Counted from the first letter of the stretch, positions 1-7,927 are shown. The stretch is 64,000 bases of DNA from Arthrobacter sp. Leaf137 (GCF_001423525.1 NZ_LMOI01000024.1:1-64000), one strand, 5' to 3'. Numbers and translations: made by a program. Notes: generated by a model from the sequence alone, not told the origin.

Positions 1-110
1 CGCCACCGTCGAAGGTGGCGGCCACAGCCGTTTACGGTAACTAACGCCTCAGGATCGCCACCGTCGAAGGTGGCGGCCACAGCCGTTTACGGTAACTAAC
101 GCCTCAGGAT
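1..110. repeat. 55-bp perfect tandem duplication containing a hairpin
   Basis: Bases 1-55 and 56-110 are identical. Each unit opens with a 7-bp inverted repeat (CGCCACC, loop GTCGAA, GGTGGCG; bases 1-20 and 56-75). The second unit ends inside the 3' end of the small membrane-protein gene on the minus strand, so the last four sense codons and the stop of that gene are duplicated. The hairpin lies just downstream of that gene and could be its terminator, although no T-run follows. Because the window starts at base 1, further copies may lie upstream. Confidence 0.85.
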
Positions 111-398
111 GGCGGTCAACCGGTGGGTATCGTTTCTTGCGCGGGTACGGCCCAGGACAAGCACCGTCCCGGCGGATGCCGCCGCGCCCAGCACAATGGG
201 CAGCACCCAGGGAATCCACGTCCGTCCGGGAAGGTAACCGAATCCGGCCGCCATCAGGATGATCCAGCTCAGTGCAGCCACCCCGACGGCCACGCCGGCC
301 GGAAGGCCGGCGCCATACTTGGCATGACGTTTGTCATTGGCCCAGACAATGAAGCCGGCCGCGACGGTGGCCAGCACAACAATGATCAGGGAAAGCAT
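96..398 (-). CDS. Small hydrophobic membrane protein, function unknown
   Basis: A 100-residue protein with three likely membrane segments: residues 1-20 (MLSLIIVVLATVAAGFIVWA), about 33-55, and about 62-82 (WVLPIVLGAAASAGTVLVLG). A basic cytoplasmic tail (RTRARNDTHR) follows. The ATG at 398 is preceded by GGAGGAGA at good spacing, which supports both the start and real expression. The stop lies inside the second copy of the 55-bp tandem repeat. It runs in the same direction as the DUF3107 and tetR genes just upstream. I do not recognise a family with a known function; a small actinobacterial membrane protein is all that can be said. Confidence 0.7.
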   Translation of the reverse strand: MLSLIIVVLATVAAGFIVWANDKRHAKYGAGLPAGVAVGVAALSWIILMAAGFGYLPGRTWIPWVLPIVLGAAASAGTVLVLGRTRARNDTHRLTAILRR

Positions 399-435
399 GG
401 GTCTCCTCCGGGAAGCAGGGCAGTTCCGGCCGGTG

Positions 436-660
436 CTAGAACTGGCCGAATCCTACGCGCCGGACTTCTTCCGCGCCGATTTCCACGTAGCCCAGGGCGT
501 TGCCGGGAACAATGATCAGGCGCCCCTTGTCATCGGTGAGGCGCAGTTCGCCGCCGCCCTTGATGGCTTCTCCCACAACCTTGGCCACGGTCTCCGCATC
601 CTGGTTTGATTCCAGGACGATCTCGCGGCCAACGTTCTGCACGCCGATCTTAATTTCCAC
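436..660 (-). CDS. DUF3107 family small protein
   Basis: A 74-residue acidic protein starting MEIKIGVQNVGREIVLES. It matches what I know of the DUF3107 family (M. tuberculosis Rv3208A, TB9.4), short proteins of unknown function found across Actinobacteria. The start is GTG at 660, with GGAGG six bases upstream. The gene lies 48 bp downstream of the TetR gene on the same strand, the same pairing as Rv3208-Rv3208A in mycobacteria, so co-transcription with tetR is likely. No catalytic motif is visible. The family call rests on sequence resemblance plus conserved neighbourhood. Confidence 0.8.
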   Translation of the reverse strand: MEIKIGVQNVGREIVLESNQDAETVAKVVGEAIKGGGELRLTDDKGRLIIVPGNALGYVEIGAEEVRRVGFGQF

Positions 661-708
661 AGGGGCCTCCCAGCCGGTCAGGTTCTTTGATGATGCTCTA
701 TTTGTAGT

Positions 709-1392
709 CTAGGACTCTTTGGGGAAGCGAGAGATTCCGCGCCAAGCTAAACGGTAGATGAGGTCGCTGGCCACATCGAGATCCAGGTTGCCGTCCGTTT
801 CCAGCCAGTACCGGGCGCTGACCTGCGCCATCCCCGCAAGGCCGCGGCCCAGCAGTTCCGCTTCGAGGTGGGGCAGCTTGGTGTCCCCGGCAATCACCCG
901 CGCAATGGCATCGGCAAAGGTCCGGTTGAAAGTCTCGAGGCGCGAACTGACGTCGGGGTCGTTGACGAGGTCGGACTCGAAGACGAGGCGGTGGGCCTGG
1001 TCATCGCTGGCGATGAACCGGAAGTACGCCCGCATGACAGCCTGGACGCGTTCCTTATTGTCCGTGGTGGAGTTCAGCGCCCCCAGCATCAGGTCGGTCA
1101 GGGACGCCAGGTGGCTGTCCAGGAGGGCCAGGTACAGCTCGCGTTTGGACGGGAAGTGCTGGTACAGGACCGGCTTGCTGACATGGGCGGTCTCGGCGAT
1201 CTCATCCATGGCGGCCCCGTGGTAGCCGTTGGCCACGAAGACTTCCTGCGCTGCGGAAAGAAGCTGTGCCCGCCGTTCATCGCGGGGGAGCCGGGCCGAC
1301 CGTTGTCCTGCGGGTCGCGAGGAAGTTTGCGGTTCGGCTGCCGGCGGGCGGTCAGCCCGTGCTTCATGGACCACAGTTGTCCTTCTTTCCAT
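709..1392 (-). CDS. TetR/AcrR family transcriptional regulator (FasR-like position)
   Basis: A 227-residue protein. The N-terminal 35 residues are polar and probably disordered. A TetR helix-turn-helix follows (MDEIAETAHVSKPVLYQHF), then an all-helical ligand-binding domain. I chose the ATG at 1392 (MERRTTVV) because AGGGG lies just upstream; an in-frame extension to 1452 would run through the operator-like palindrome. The gene is divergent from moeZ and next to DUF3107, the arrangement of M. tuberculosis Rv3208, which is known as FasR, a regulator of fatty-acid synthesis. Whether this one has the same target is inference. Autoregulation is suggested by the palindrome at 1398-1422, which covers its own ribosome-binding region. 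Confidence 0.88.
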   Translation of the reverse strand: MERRTTVVHEARADRPPAAEPQTSSRPAGQRSARLPRDERRAQLLSAAQEVFVANGYHGAAMDEIAETAHVSKPVLYQHFPSKRELYLALLDSHLASLTDLMLGALNSTTDNKERVQAVMRAYFRFIASDDQAHRLVFESDLVNDPDVSSRLETFNRTFADAIARVIAGDTKLPHLEAELLGRGLAGMAQVSARYWLETDGNLDLDVASDLIYRLAWRGISRFPKES

Positions 1393-1397
1393 TGCAG

Positions 1398-1422
1398 TTA
1401 CCCCTACTTTACTGCGGGGTAA
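1398..1422. promoter_or_regulatory. Operator-like palindrome between tetR and moeZ
   Basis: TTACCCC (1398-1404) and GGGGTAA (1416-1422) form a perfect 7-bp inverted repeat with an 11-bp spacer. A further TTAC at 1409-1412 makes a TTAC-N6-GTAA subsite with the right arm. The position between divergent genes, overlapping the tetR ribosome-binding site, is typical of TetR autoregulation. No binding has been shown. Confidence 0.6.
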
Positions 1423-1458
1423 TATGACCCGGCGGTACCCCGGGGCATACATTGAAGT

Positions 1459-2658
1459 ATGGCTTCGTCCTTCACTGCAAATGTTTCAGCAGTTTCCCTT
1501 GATCCTTTGGTGGAACCCGCCGCGGAACTCACGTCCGAAGAGGTGGAACGGTATTCCCGGCACCTCATCATTCCGGAAATCGGCTCGACAGGGCAGCGGC
1601 GGCTCAAGAACGCGAAAGTACTGGTTATCGGCGCCGGCGGGCTGGGCTCGCCCGCGTTGCTCTACCTCGCAGCCGCGGGGATAGGAACACTGGGGATCAT
1701 CGACGATGACGCCGTGGACCTGAGCAACCTCCAGCGCCAGGTCATCCACGGTGTGGCAGACGTCGGACGGCCGAAGATCGAATCGGCCCGCGACGCCATC
1801 GCCGCCCTGAATCCACTCGTGGACGTCCGGTTGCACCAGGTCCGGCTGGACGCATCCAACGCGCTGGAATTGTTTGCCGATTACGACCTCATCCTGGACG
1901 GCGCAGACAATTTCGCCACCCGCTACCTGGTCAACGATGCTGCCGCGATCCTGGGAAAGCCTTATGTGTGGGGCTCAATCTTCCGGTTCGACGGCCAGGT
2001 GAGCGTCTTCTGGGAAAAGCACGGACCCACCTACCGCGACCTCTACCCGGAGGCGCCGCCGGCCGGGTCTGTTCCTTCCTGCGGCGAGGGCGGCGTCTTC
2101 GGCATGCTGTGCGCGGCGGTGGGATCACTGATGGTGACAGAGGCAGTGAAGCTTATTACCGGCGTCGGGCGCTCCCTGCTGGGACGGGTGGCGCTGTACG
2201 ACGCCCTGGGCGGCAGCTGGCGTGAGATCCGGGTGTCCAAGGACCCGGCCGCCCCTCCCATCACCGAACTGACCGACTACGAGGCGTTCTGCGGCATCGA
2301 GCCCCAGGCGCCGGCGGACACCGAACACACCGTCACCGCCGCCCAGCTCGCCACCATGCTGGCCTCACGGAAGGCCGGGCTCAAGGACTTCGACCTGGTG
2401 GACGTCCGCGAGCCCGGTGAGTTTGAGATCGTCCGGATCGAGGGTGCCGTGCTCATTCCGCAGGGAAGGATCCTGGCGGGGGATGCCTGGGGGGAGATTG
2501 CCCAGGACCGGGACATCGTGTTCCTGTGCAAGGCGGGCACCCGCTCGGCGAACGTCCTGGCCGCGGCGCAGAAGGCAGGGTACCGGCGCGTGAGCCATCT
2601 CGACGGCGGCATTCTCTCCTGGGTGCGTGAGGTGGAGCCGGAAAAGCCCGTCTACTGA
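1459..2658 (+). CDS. moeZ: Adenylyltransferase/sulfurtransferase MoeZ (ThiF/MoeB domain plus rhodanese)
   Basis: A 399-residue cytoplasmic enzyme that adenylates and then thiolates the C-terminal glycine of small sulfur-carrier proteins (MoaD- or CysO-type). The N-terminal ThiF/MoeB domain (about 25-260) has the nucleotide-binding VIGAGGLGSP and the usual SNLQRQV segment. The C-terminal rhodanese domain (about 290-395) has the active-site loop FLCKAGTRSANV with its catalytic cysteine intact. The zinc CxxC pairs of E. coli MoeB are absent, as in actinobacterial MoeZ. The ATG at 1459 has only a weak Shine-Dalgarno; a TACATT lies six bases before it, hinting at a very short leader. The gene is divergent from tetR and convergent with hemA across a strong terminator. 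Confidence 0.93.
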   Translation: MASSFTANVSAVSLDPLVEPAAELTSEEVERYSRHLIIPEIGSTGQRRLKNAKVLVIGAGGLGSPALLYLAAAGIGTLGIIDDDAVDLSNLQRQVIHGVADVGRPKIESARDAIAALNPLVDVRLHQVRLDASNALELFADYDLILDGADNFATRYLVNDAAAILGKPYVWGSIFRFDGQVSVFWEKHGPTYRDLYPEAPPAGSVPSCGEGGVFGMLCAAVGSLMVTEAVKLITGVGRSLLGRVALYDALGGSWREIRVSKDPAAPPITELTDYEAFCGIEPQAPADTEHTVTAAQLATMLASRKAGLKDFDLVDVREPGEFEIVRIEGAVLIPQGRILAGDAWGEIAQDRDIVFLCKAGTRSANVLAAAQKAGYRRVSHLDGGILSWVREVEPEKPVY

Positions 2659-2669
2659 CCCGTTGCCCT

Positions 2670-2714
2670 ATCAGATATGGCTCCTAAACCGGCGGTTTAG
2701 GAGCCATATCTGAT
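2670..2714. terminator. Bidirectional terminator between moeZ and hemA
   Basis: A perfect 21-bp inverted repeat: the left arm is 2670-2690, the loop GGC is 2691-2693 and the right arm is 2694-2714. It sits between two convergent genes, 12 bp after the moeZ stop and 18 bp from the hemA stop. No T-run follows on either side, but the stem is unusually long and perfect. Confidence 0.85.
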
Positions 2715-2732
2715 ACTGCAAAGTTGGGAGGG

Positions 2733-4058
2733 TCAGGCGCTTTCGAAGCCCTTGTGGTCCACCGGGCATTCCGCCTGGCCGCCTGCGGGAGCTGCTGTCC
2801 CCGGCTGTTCCACGGTAATGCCGTAGAGCGCTTCCAGGGCCGCCACATAATCGTCCTGCTGGCCGTTCGCAGCGAGCTCGCGGGCGCGCACCGTGGGTAC
2901 GTGCAGCAGCTGCTTCACCATCCGGCGCAGGGCAAACTCCACTTCCTCGGCCGCTGCAGTGCAGCCGTGCCGGGCGCGGACCTTTTCCATTTCGGCGTCC
3001 AGGACGTCCATGGTGTGCCGACGGAGCGCAACGATGGCCGAGTCCACGGACCGGGCTTCGCGTTCCTGCTCGAACGCCTTGGCAGCGCCCTTGACGATGC
3101 CGCTGGCCTGCGCCAGCGATTCGGCCTGCTCCTGCGGCGCCGCGAGGCGCACGGATTCGAGCGTCAGCAGTTCCACGCCATCGAGTTCGCCCACCGCGGG
3201 ATCGAAGTCGTGGGTGAGGGCAAGGTCGATGGCGATCAGCGGCTGGGTGGAGCCGGCACGGACCTGCGCCAGTTCGTCGGCTTCAACGCGGGTATCGGAA
3301 CCGCTGCAGCCGATCATGACATCCGCAGCGGCCACGGCCGGGCGGAGTGAGTCAGCGTCCAGGGCTGTGCCTCCCCGGGTTGCGACGAACCCTTCGGCAC
3401 GGCCGGATGAGGAGAAGACCGACACGTCGGTGCAGCCGCGTTCACGCAGCAGTGCCATGGTGGCGCCGGCGTACGCACCGGTTCCAAAAACGACAACCTT
3501 CTTGGCGGACCAGTCAGGATTTTCGGAGAGATCGGTTGCGAGGTCCAGGGCTACGGACACGATGGACAGGCCCCGCGAGCCGAGTGCGGTCTGGGCGCCT
3601 ACGTCCTTGGCGGTCTTGGAGGCGGCCTGGAAAAGCCGGACCAGCCCGGAGCTGGCGGTGCCTTCATGCTGGGCCGTGATCAGGGCGCGCCGCACCTGGC
3701 CGGCGATTTCGCGTTCGCCCACGACGGCGGAGTCGAGTCCCGCACTCACGGCGAAGAGGTGCCGGGTCACTTCGGGGCCGGTCCTGGTGCTGAAGGAGCG
3801 GGATACGAGTGGTTCGGCGAGCCCGCTCTTGGCACTGATCTGGGCCACGAGGGCAGCACGGGCGGCCTCGACGTCGTCCGTATTCGGAGCCTCGCCGTAG
3901 ATTTCGTACCTGTTGCAGGTAGCCAGGACCACGGCCCCGGACACTGCCGGCGAGCCGGAGAGCACGGTAGCGGCAATCCCGGAGGAACCGTTGCTCAACT
4001 GAGCAACGGTCTCAAGATCGATGTCGGCGTGTGTAGCCACCAATGAAAAAAGAACCAC
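2733..4058 (-). CDS. hemA: Glutamyl-tRNA reductase
   Basis: First committed enzyme of C5-pathway tetrapyrrole synthesis; it reduces glutamyl-tRNA(Glu) to glutamate-1-semialdehyde with NADPH. The 441-residue product contains the catalytic-cysteine segment VVLATCNRYEIYGE, a Rossmann segment VVVFGTGAYAG and a helical dimerisation tail. The open frame extends to 4208, but the GTG at 4058 (VVLFSLVATHAD) is the family N-terminus and directly follows a good -10 element, so I use it. HemA is divergent from hemE; the next pathway enzyme, hemL, closes the cluster at 14-15 kb. The C-terminal tail (EQPGTAAPAGGQAECPVDHK) carries a cysteine, which is of interest because some HemA proteins are heme-sensitive. 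Confidence 0.95.
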   Translation of the reverse strand: MVLFSLVATHADIDLETVAQLSNGSSGIAATVLSGSPAVSGAVVLATCNRYEIYGEAPNTDDVEAARAALVAQISAKSGLAEPLVSRSFSTRTGPEVTRHLFAVSAGLDSAVVGEREIAGQVRRALITAQHEGTASSGLVRLFQAASKTAKDVGAQTALGSRGLSIVSVALDLATDLSENPDWSAKKVVVFGTGAYAGATMALLRERGCTDVSVFSSSGRAEGFVATRGGTALDADSLRPAVAAADVMIGCSGSDTRVEADELAQVRAGSTQPLIAIDLALTHDFDPAVGELDGVELLTLESVRLAAPQEQAESLAQASGIVKGAAKAFEQEREARSVDSAIVALRRHTMDVLDAEMEKVRARHGCTAAAEEVEFALRRMVKQLLHVPTVRARELAANGQQDDYVAALEALYGITVEQPGTAAPAGGQAECPVDHKGFESA

Positions 4059-4067
4059 AGCAGACCT

Positions 4068-4098
4068 ATCATAGCTTTTTCGCAGCTCCGTAGAACAA
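4068..4098 (-). promoter_or_regulatory. Predicted hemA promoter with a very short leader
   Basis: On the minus strand TATGAT (4073-4068) serves as -10 and TTGTTC (4098-4093) as a weak -35 with 19-bp spacing. Only nine bases separate the -10 from the GTG at 4058, so the transcript would have a leader of about two or three bases, or none. Confidence 0.5.
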
Positions 4099-4216
4099 CG
4101 GGTACGCCGAAGATGGCCCATGAGGGGCTGTGATTCCTGCCACCGGGCGGCGGCAGGGCCCATCCGTGACAGCCTGTCGTTATCTTTTGCGGCTGATTTT
4201 GGGCACAATCGAAGGC

Positions 4217-5311
4217 ATGACTCCTAGCCCCGCCGTCTCCGCTGCCGGCACACTCGCCGCAGACCATCCGCTCATGGATGGCCGCACCGCAGACTCCCCG
4301 CTGATCACGGCCTACCGGGGCGGCAAGCCGTCCCGCCGTCCCGTCTGGTTCATGCGGCAGGCCGGGCGTTCGCTGCCGGAATACCTGAAGGTCCGCGAAG
4401 GCATCGCCATGCTGGATTCCTGCCTCCGGCCCGAACTGGCCTCGGAAATCACCCTCCAGCCCGTCCGCCGGCACGACGTGGACGCAGGCATCTTCTTCTC
4501 GGACATCGTGATCCCGCTCAAGCTGGCCGGCGTGGGCGTAGACATTGTCCCCGGGGTCGGCCCCGTGCTGGACAAGCCTGTCCGGACGGCAGCAGATGTG
4601 GCCGCCCTCCCGAAGCTGACCTGGGAAGCCCTGGAACCCATCCGCGAAGCCGTCCGGCTCACCGTCGCCGAACTGGGCAAGACGCCCCTGATCGGTTTTG
4701 CCGGCGCACCGTTCACCCTGGCCGCCTACATGGTGGAAGGCAAGCCCTCCCGCGACCACCTGGGCCCGCGCACCATGATGCACGCCGATCCGGAAACCTG
4801 GAACGCCCTGGCCAACTGGGCTGCCGACGCTTCCGGCCTCTTCCTGCGCGCCCAGCTCGAAGCCGGAGCGTCCGCCGGACAGCTCTTCGATTCATGGGCA
4901 GGCTCGCTGGGCCTCGCTGACTATCAGCGGTTCGTGGCGGCGGCATCTTCCCGCGCCCTTGACCACGTCCGCCAACTTGGCGCACCGCTGATCCACTTCG
5001 GAACCGGCACCTCAGAACTCCTCGTTGCCATGCGTGACGTCGGGGTGGATGTGGTGGGCGTGGACTACCGCTTGCCGCTCGACGAAGCCAACCGCCGGCT
5101 GGGCGGCTCCGTACCGCTCCAGGGAAACATTGACCCCGCTCTTCTGTCCGCTCCGTGGGACGTCCTTGAAGCTCACGTCCGCCAAGTCATTGCCGCCGGA
5201 GCCGGGGCACCCGGCCACGTCCTCAACCTCGGCCACGGCGTCCCGCCGGAAACCGACCCGGACGTCCTGACCCGCGTGGTCAAACTCATCCATTCCATCT
5301 CCCCGGAGTAG
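4217..5311 (+). CDS. hemE: Uroporphyrinogen decarboxylase
   Basis: Decarboxylates the four acetate side chains of uroporphyrinogen III to give coproporphyrinogen III. The 364-residue product has the signature near the N-terminus PVWFMRQAGRSLPEYL, the active-site strand FFSDIVIPLKL and the second signature GFAGAPFTLAAYM. The open frame starts at 4130, but the ATG at 4217 (MTPSPAVSAAG) follows GAAGG and gives a normal family length. The gene is divergent from hemA and only 4 bp upstream of hemY, so hemE-hemY form one unit. Confidence 0.95.
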   Translation: MTPSPAVSAAGTLAADHPLMDGRTADSPLITAYRGGKPSRRPVWFMRQAGRSLPEYLKVREGIAMLDSCLRPELASEITLQPVRRHDVDAGIFFSDIVIPLKLAGVGVDIVPGVGPVLDKPVRTAADVAALPKLTWEALEPIREAVRLTVAELGKTPLIGFAGAPFTLAAYMVEGKPSRDHLGPRTMMHADPETWNALANWAADASGLFLRAQLEAGASAGQLFDSWAGSLGLADYQRFVAAASSRALDHVRQLGAPLIHFGTGTSELLVAMRDVGVDVVGVDYRLPLDEANRRLGGSVPLQGNIDPALLSAPWDVLEAHVRQVIAAGAGAPGHVLNLGHGVPPETDPDVLTRVVKLIHSISPE

Positions 5312-5315
5312 CCGC

Positions 5316-6746
5316 GTGGACAGCTCGCCGACAGAAGCCAGCCAGGCGCTGGTGGTGGGCGGGGGAATATCCGGCCTGCTCGCCGCCAGGGAACTCTCCG
5401 CCGCGGGCTACCGGGTGACGGTGCTCGAGGAAGGCGGCGCCTGGGGCGGCTGCGTCGGCAGCCATACTGTGGCCGGAATCAACTTGGACAGCGGGGCAGA
5501 ATCGTTCGCCACCAGGTCCGACGCCGTCGCCTCCCTCGCCGCCGAACTCGCGCTGGGCACCAACATCGTGCAGCCCCGGCCGGGCGGCGGGTGGGTGCAG
5601 CTGCCCGAAGGCCCCCGCGAACTGCCGAAGACCGGTGTCCTGGGTATCCCGGCCAATCCGTGGGACCCGGAAGTCCGGCGGTCCCTGGGCCTGCTCGGTG
5701 CGCTCCGGGCCTCAGCGGACCGCTTCCTTCCGGCGTCGGTGGGTGCCGGAACTGACGTAACAAGCGTGGCTGCGCTGGTCCGCGCGCGGATGGGCAAGCG
5801 CGTCCTGGAACGGCTGGTGGCGCCGGTGGTGGGGGGCGTCCATTCAGCGGATCCGGGGATGCTCGACGTCGACATGGTGGCGCCCGGTCTCCGTGCCGGA
5901 CTGCGTCGGGAGGGTTCCCTCGCTGCCGCGGTTTCCGCGCAGCGCAAGGGCAAGGCGGGCGGCCCCGCAAAAGCCGGCTCCGCCGTCGCCGGACTCAAGG
6001 GCGGCATGCACACGCTGACCGACGCGCTGGTGGCAGACCTCGCTTCCAGGGGAGTGACCCTCCTGAGGGGTACCCGCGCCGAATCCGCGGACCGCACGTC
6101 CGGGGGATGGCGGGTAACCGCCGGGGAAACAACCTACGACGCCGCCGTCCTGGTGGTGGCCACCGACGGTCCCGCCGCCGTCGACCTTCTGGCGCCGTCC
6201 GTTCCGGGAATCGCAGGAAAGAAGCCGGGCGCCGGTCCTGACGTGAAGCTGGTGACCCTGGTCATTGGCAATGCAGCGCTGGACAACCGCCCGCGCGGCA
6301 CCGGCGTCCTGGTGGCGCCGCAAACGCCCGGCATCGGCGCGAAGGCGTTGACGCACGCCACCGGAAAGTGGGAATGGCTGCGCGAAGCCGCCGGGCCGGG
6401 CCGGCACGTGGTGCGGTTGTCCTACGGGAGGGCCGACGGCGACGGCGGGCCAGAGAAGCAGCGCGGTCCGGAGACCGATGAGGAACTGCTCGCGGCTGCC
6501 CTGCACGACACCTCGGCACTGCTGGAAGTTCCCATCCGGCGCAGTGACGTTGTGGACTGGGACGTGGTCCGCTGGCGCGGCTCGCTGCCGTTTGCCGCGG
6601 TAGGGCACCGTGCCCGGGCAGCGTCCATCCGGGAAGCCTGCTCGGCCACCGGCGCCCTGGCCGTCGTGGGCGGCTGGGTGGCCGGCAACGGCCTGGCAGC
6701 CGTGGTGTCCGACACCCGGACGCAGCTGCGAAACCTGCTGTCCTGA
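5316..6746 (+). CDS. hemY: Coproporphyrinogen III / protoporphyrinogen oxidase (HemY/CgoX)
   Basis: A 476-residue FAD flavoprotein. The dinucleotide-binding motif VVGGGISGLLAARELSAAG lies at residues 14-32, with EEGGAWGGCVGS following. The C-terminal FAD segment is GALAVVGGWVAGNGLAAV. Because hemQ and hemH lie in the same cluster, its natural reaction is most likely oxidation of coproporphyrinogen III to coproporphyrin III, the actinobacterial and firmicute route, rather than protoporphyrinogen oxidation. This is inferred from context. The GTG at 5316 starts 4 bp after the hemE stop, indicating coupling. A hairpin overlaps its 3' end. Confidence 0.92.
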   Translation: MDSSPTEASQALVVGGGISGLLAARELSAAGYRVTVLEEGGAWGGCVGSHTVAGINLDSGAESFATRSDAVASLAAELALGTNIVQPRPGGGWVQLPEGPRELPKTGVLGIPANPWDPEVRRSLGLLGALRASADRFLPASVGAGTDVTSVAALVRARMGKRVLERLVAPVVGGVHSADPGMLDVDMVAPGLRAGLRREGSLAAAVSAQRKGKAGGPAKAGSAVAGLKGGMHTLTDALVADLASRGVTLLRGTRAESADRTSGGWRVTAGETTYDAAVLVVATDGPAAVDLLAPSVPGIAGKKPGAGPDVKLVTLVIGNAALDNRPRGTGVLVAPQTPGIGAKALTHATGKWEWLREAAGPGRHVVRLSYGRADGDGGPEKQRGPETDEELLAAALHDTSALLEVPIRRSDVVDWDVVRWRGSLPFAAVGHRARAASIREACSATGALAVVGGWVAGNGLAAVVSDTRTQLRNLLS

Positions 6747-6765
6747 CCATCGCCGCTGGTCAGGA
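6741..6765 (+). terminator. Hairpin overlapping the hemY stop codon
   Basis: TCCTGACC (6741-6748) pairs with GGTCAGGA (6758-6765) across a 9-base loop. It includes the hemY stop codon. There is no T-run, so it may attenuate or stabilise rather than terminate. Confidence 0.4.
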
Positions 6766-6851
6766 AGGCGGCCACAGCTTTGGGTCCCACCCGCGCATGC
6801 AGAGGCGGCGGTTGCAAACTTTCCTTTGCGTGCAGGCTTTGGTTAGGGTCG

Positions 6852-7859
6852 ATGACCATGGTTCAACACAGGTCCGAGCTTTCAACGTCCCGGACCGGTA
6901 TCCATGGGGGAATCCGACGCAGCGCAGCAGCAGCCGCAGTCGGAGCGGTACTGGTTCTCACCACAGGCGCGCAGGCGTCCCAAGCGTCCCAAGCGACGCC
7001 TGACCCCGGCGACAGCACCGCGTCAGCCACGCTGGGCGCGGGTTTCCTGCCTGTGGATGTGTCCCTCACGATCGGCTCCGGGGATGCCAAGGAATCCGGC
7101 GAACCCCGTCAAGCAGCGGCCAAGGACGCCCGTCGGCGGACGGCAGCCTCCGCCGTTACCCCGGTGCCGGCGTCGCTGGTCCCGGCGGTGCAGGCATCCC
7201 TGACGGCGACTGCGACTGCGACGGCCAGTGTTTCTCCCACGGCCAGTGCCACCGTTGCTCCCACGTCCACTGCCAGGGCACTGACGGCGCCGGCCGTGAC
7301 CCTCCCGCCGGTTCCGCTTCCGGACTTGCCCCTGCCGCTGCCGTCCGGCACCCCGAACGGTCCATCGGAAACCGTTGTGGCACCTGCCGGTGACGCCACC
7401 ACGCAGGCCGCACCGGAATCCCGCCAATCGCAGGCCGTCCCCGAGCTCCAGGCGGCCCGGCAGGCTCCGGCCGTTCCCCGGCCGCAGGCGCCGCAGGTTC
7501 CCTCAACGACGGTTGCCCCGGCAGCCGCCCGGCCCTCGTCCACGGACGGCGCCGCCCGGTCCGCCGAAGCCGTTCCCGGCAGCAGCGCTTCCGCTGACGG
7601 TGCTTCGGGCACTGCCGGGTCGCCGGGTGCGGACCGGCTGGCATCTGCGGCGAGGGGGCTTGGACAGGTTGCGGACACGCGCGTGCCCCGGGCCGCAACA
7701 TTGCCAGGCAGTGCCGCTGCCAGCAGCACCGTGCGCAGTACCGGCACGCTGACGCCGGCGCAGTCGGGAATGCAGACGGCTGTGGTGTGGCTGGGCATAG
7801 GGCTGGTTGCCGTGGGCGGCGCCGCGGGCCTCGTTTACCTGCGTCTTCGCAAGCCCTGA
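6852..7859 (+). CDS. Secreted, membrane-anchored Ala/Pro/Ser/Thr-rich protein, unknown function
   Basis: A 335-residue protein with a signal peptide (basic stretch GGIRRS, then AAAAAVGAVLVLTTGAQASQA). About 230 residues of low-complexity Ala, Pro, Ser, Thr and Val follow, including short TATATA and PLPDLPLPLP runs. It ends in one hydrophobic helix, TAVVWLGIGLVAVGGAAGLV, and a short basic tail (YLRLRKP). This is the layout of a wall-spanning stalk anchored at its C-terminus, but there is no LPXTG sorting motif. I chose the ATG at 6852 (MTMVQHRS) behind TAGGG; an ATG at 6858 is equally possible. It lies between hemY and hemQ with no evident role in heme synthesis. The composition prevents a family assignment. 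Confidence 0.65.
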   Translation: MTMVQHRSELSTSRTGIHGGIRRSAAAAAVGAVLVLTTGAQASQASQATPDPGDSTASATLGAGFLPVDVSLTIGSGDAKESGEPRQAAAKDARRRTAASAVTPVPASLVPAVQASLTATATATASVSPTASATVAPTSTARALTAPAVTLPPVPLPDLPLPLPSGTPNGPSETVVAPAGDATTQAAPESRQSQAVPELQAARQAPAVPRPQAPQVPSTTVAPAAARPSSTDGAARSAEAVPGSSASADGASGTAGSPGADRLASAARGLGQVADTRVPRAATLPGSAAASSTVRSTGTLTPAQSGMQTAVVWLGIGLVAVGGAAGLVYLRLRKP

Positions 7860-7906
7860 CGGGCGCTCCGCCGGCACCGGAGGCTGCGACGTCTGTGACA
7901 TTAAGC

Positions 7907-7927
7907 ACTTCTACACGCCGTAGAAGT
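7907..7927. promoter_or_regulatory. Operator-like palindrome upstream of hemQ
   Basis: ACTTCTAC (7907-7914) and GTAGAAGT (7920-7927) form a perfect 8-bp inverted repeat with a 5-bp spacer, 45 bp before the hemQ start. A TGTGACA (7894-7900) could be a -35, and TAGAAG inside the right arm a -10 with about 20-bp spacing. The regulator is not identifiable from the sequence. Confidence 0.55.

Noticed and set aside
6763..6776. GGCGGCCACAGC behind hemY matches part of the 55-bp repeat at the window start
   Set aside because: Only 12 bases match, the hairpin of the repeat is missing, and such GC-rich words recur in coding DNA here, so a related element is not supported.
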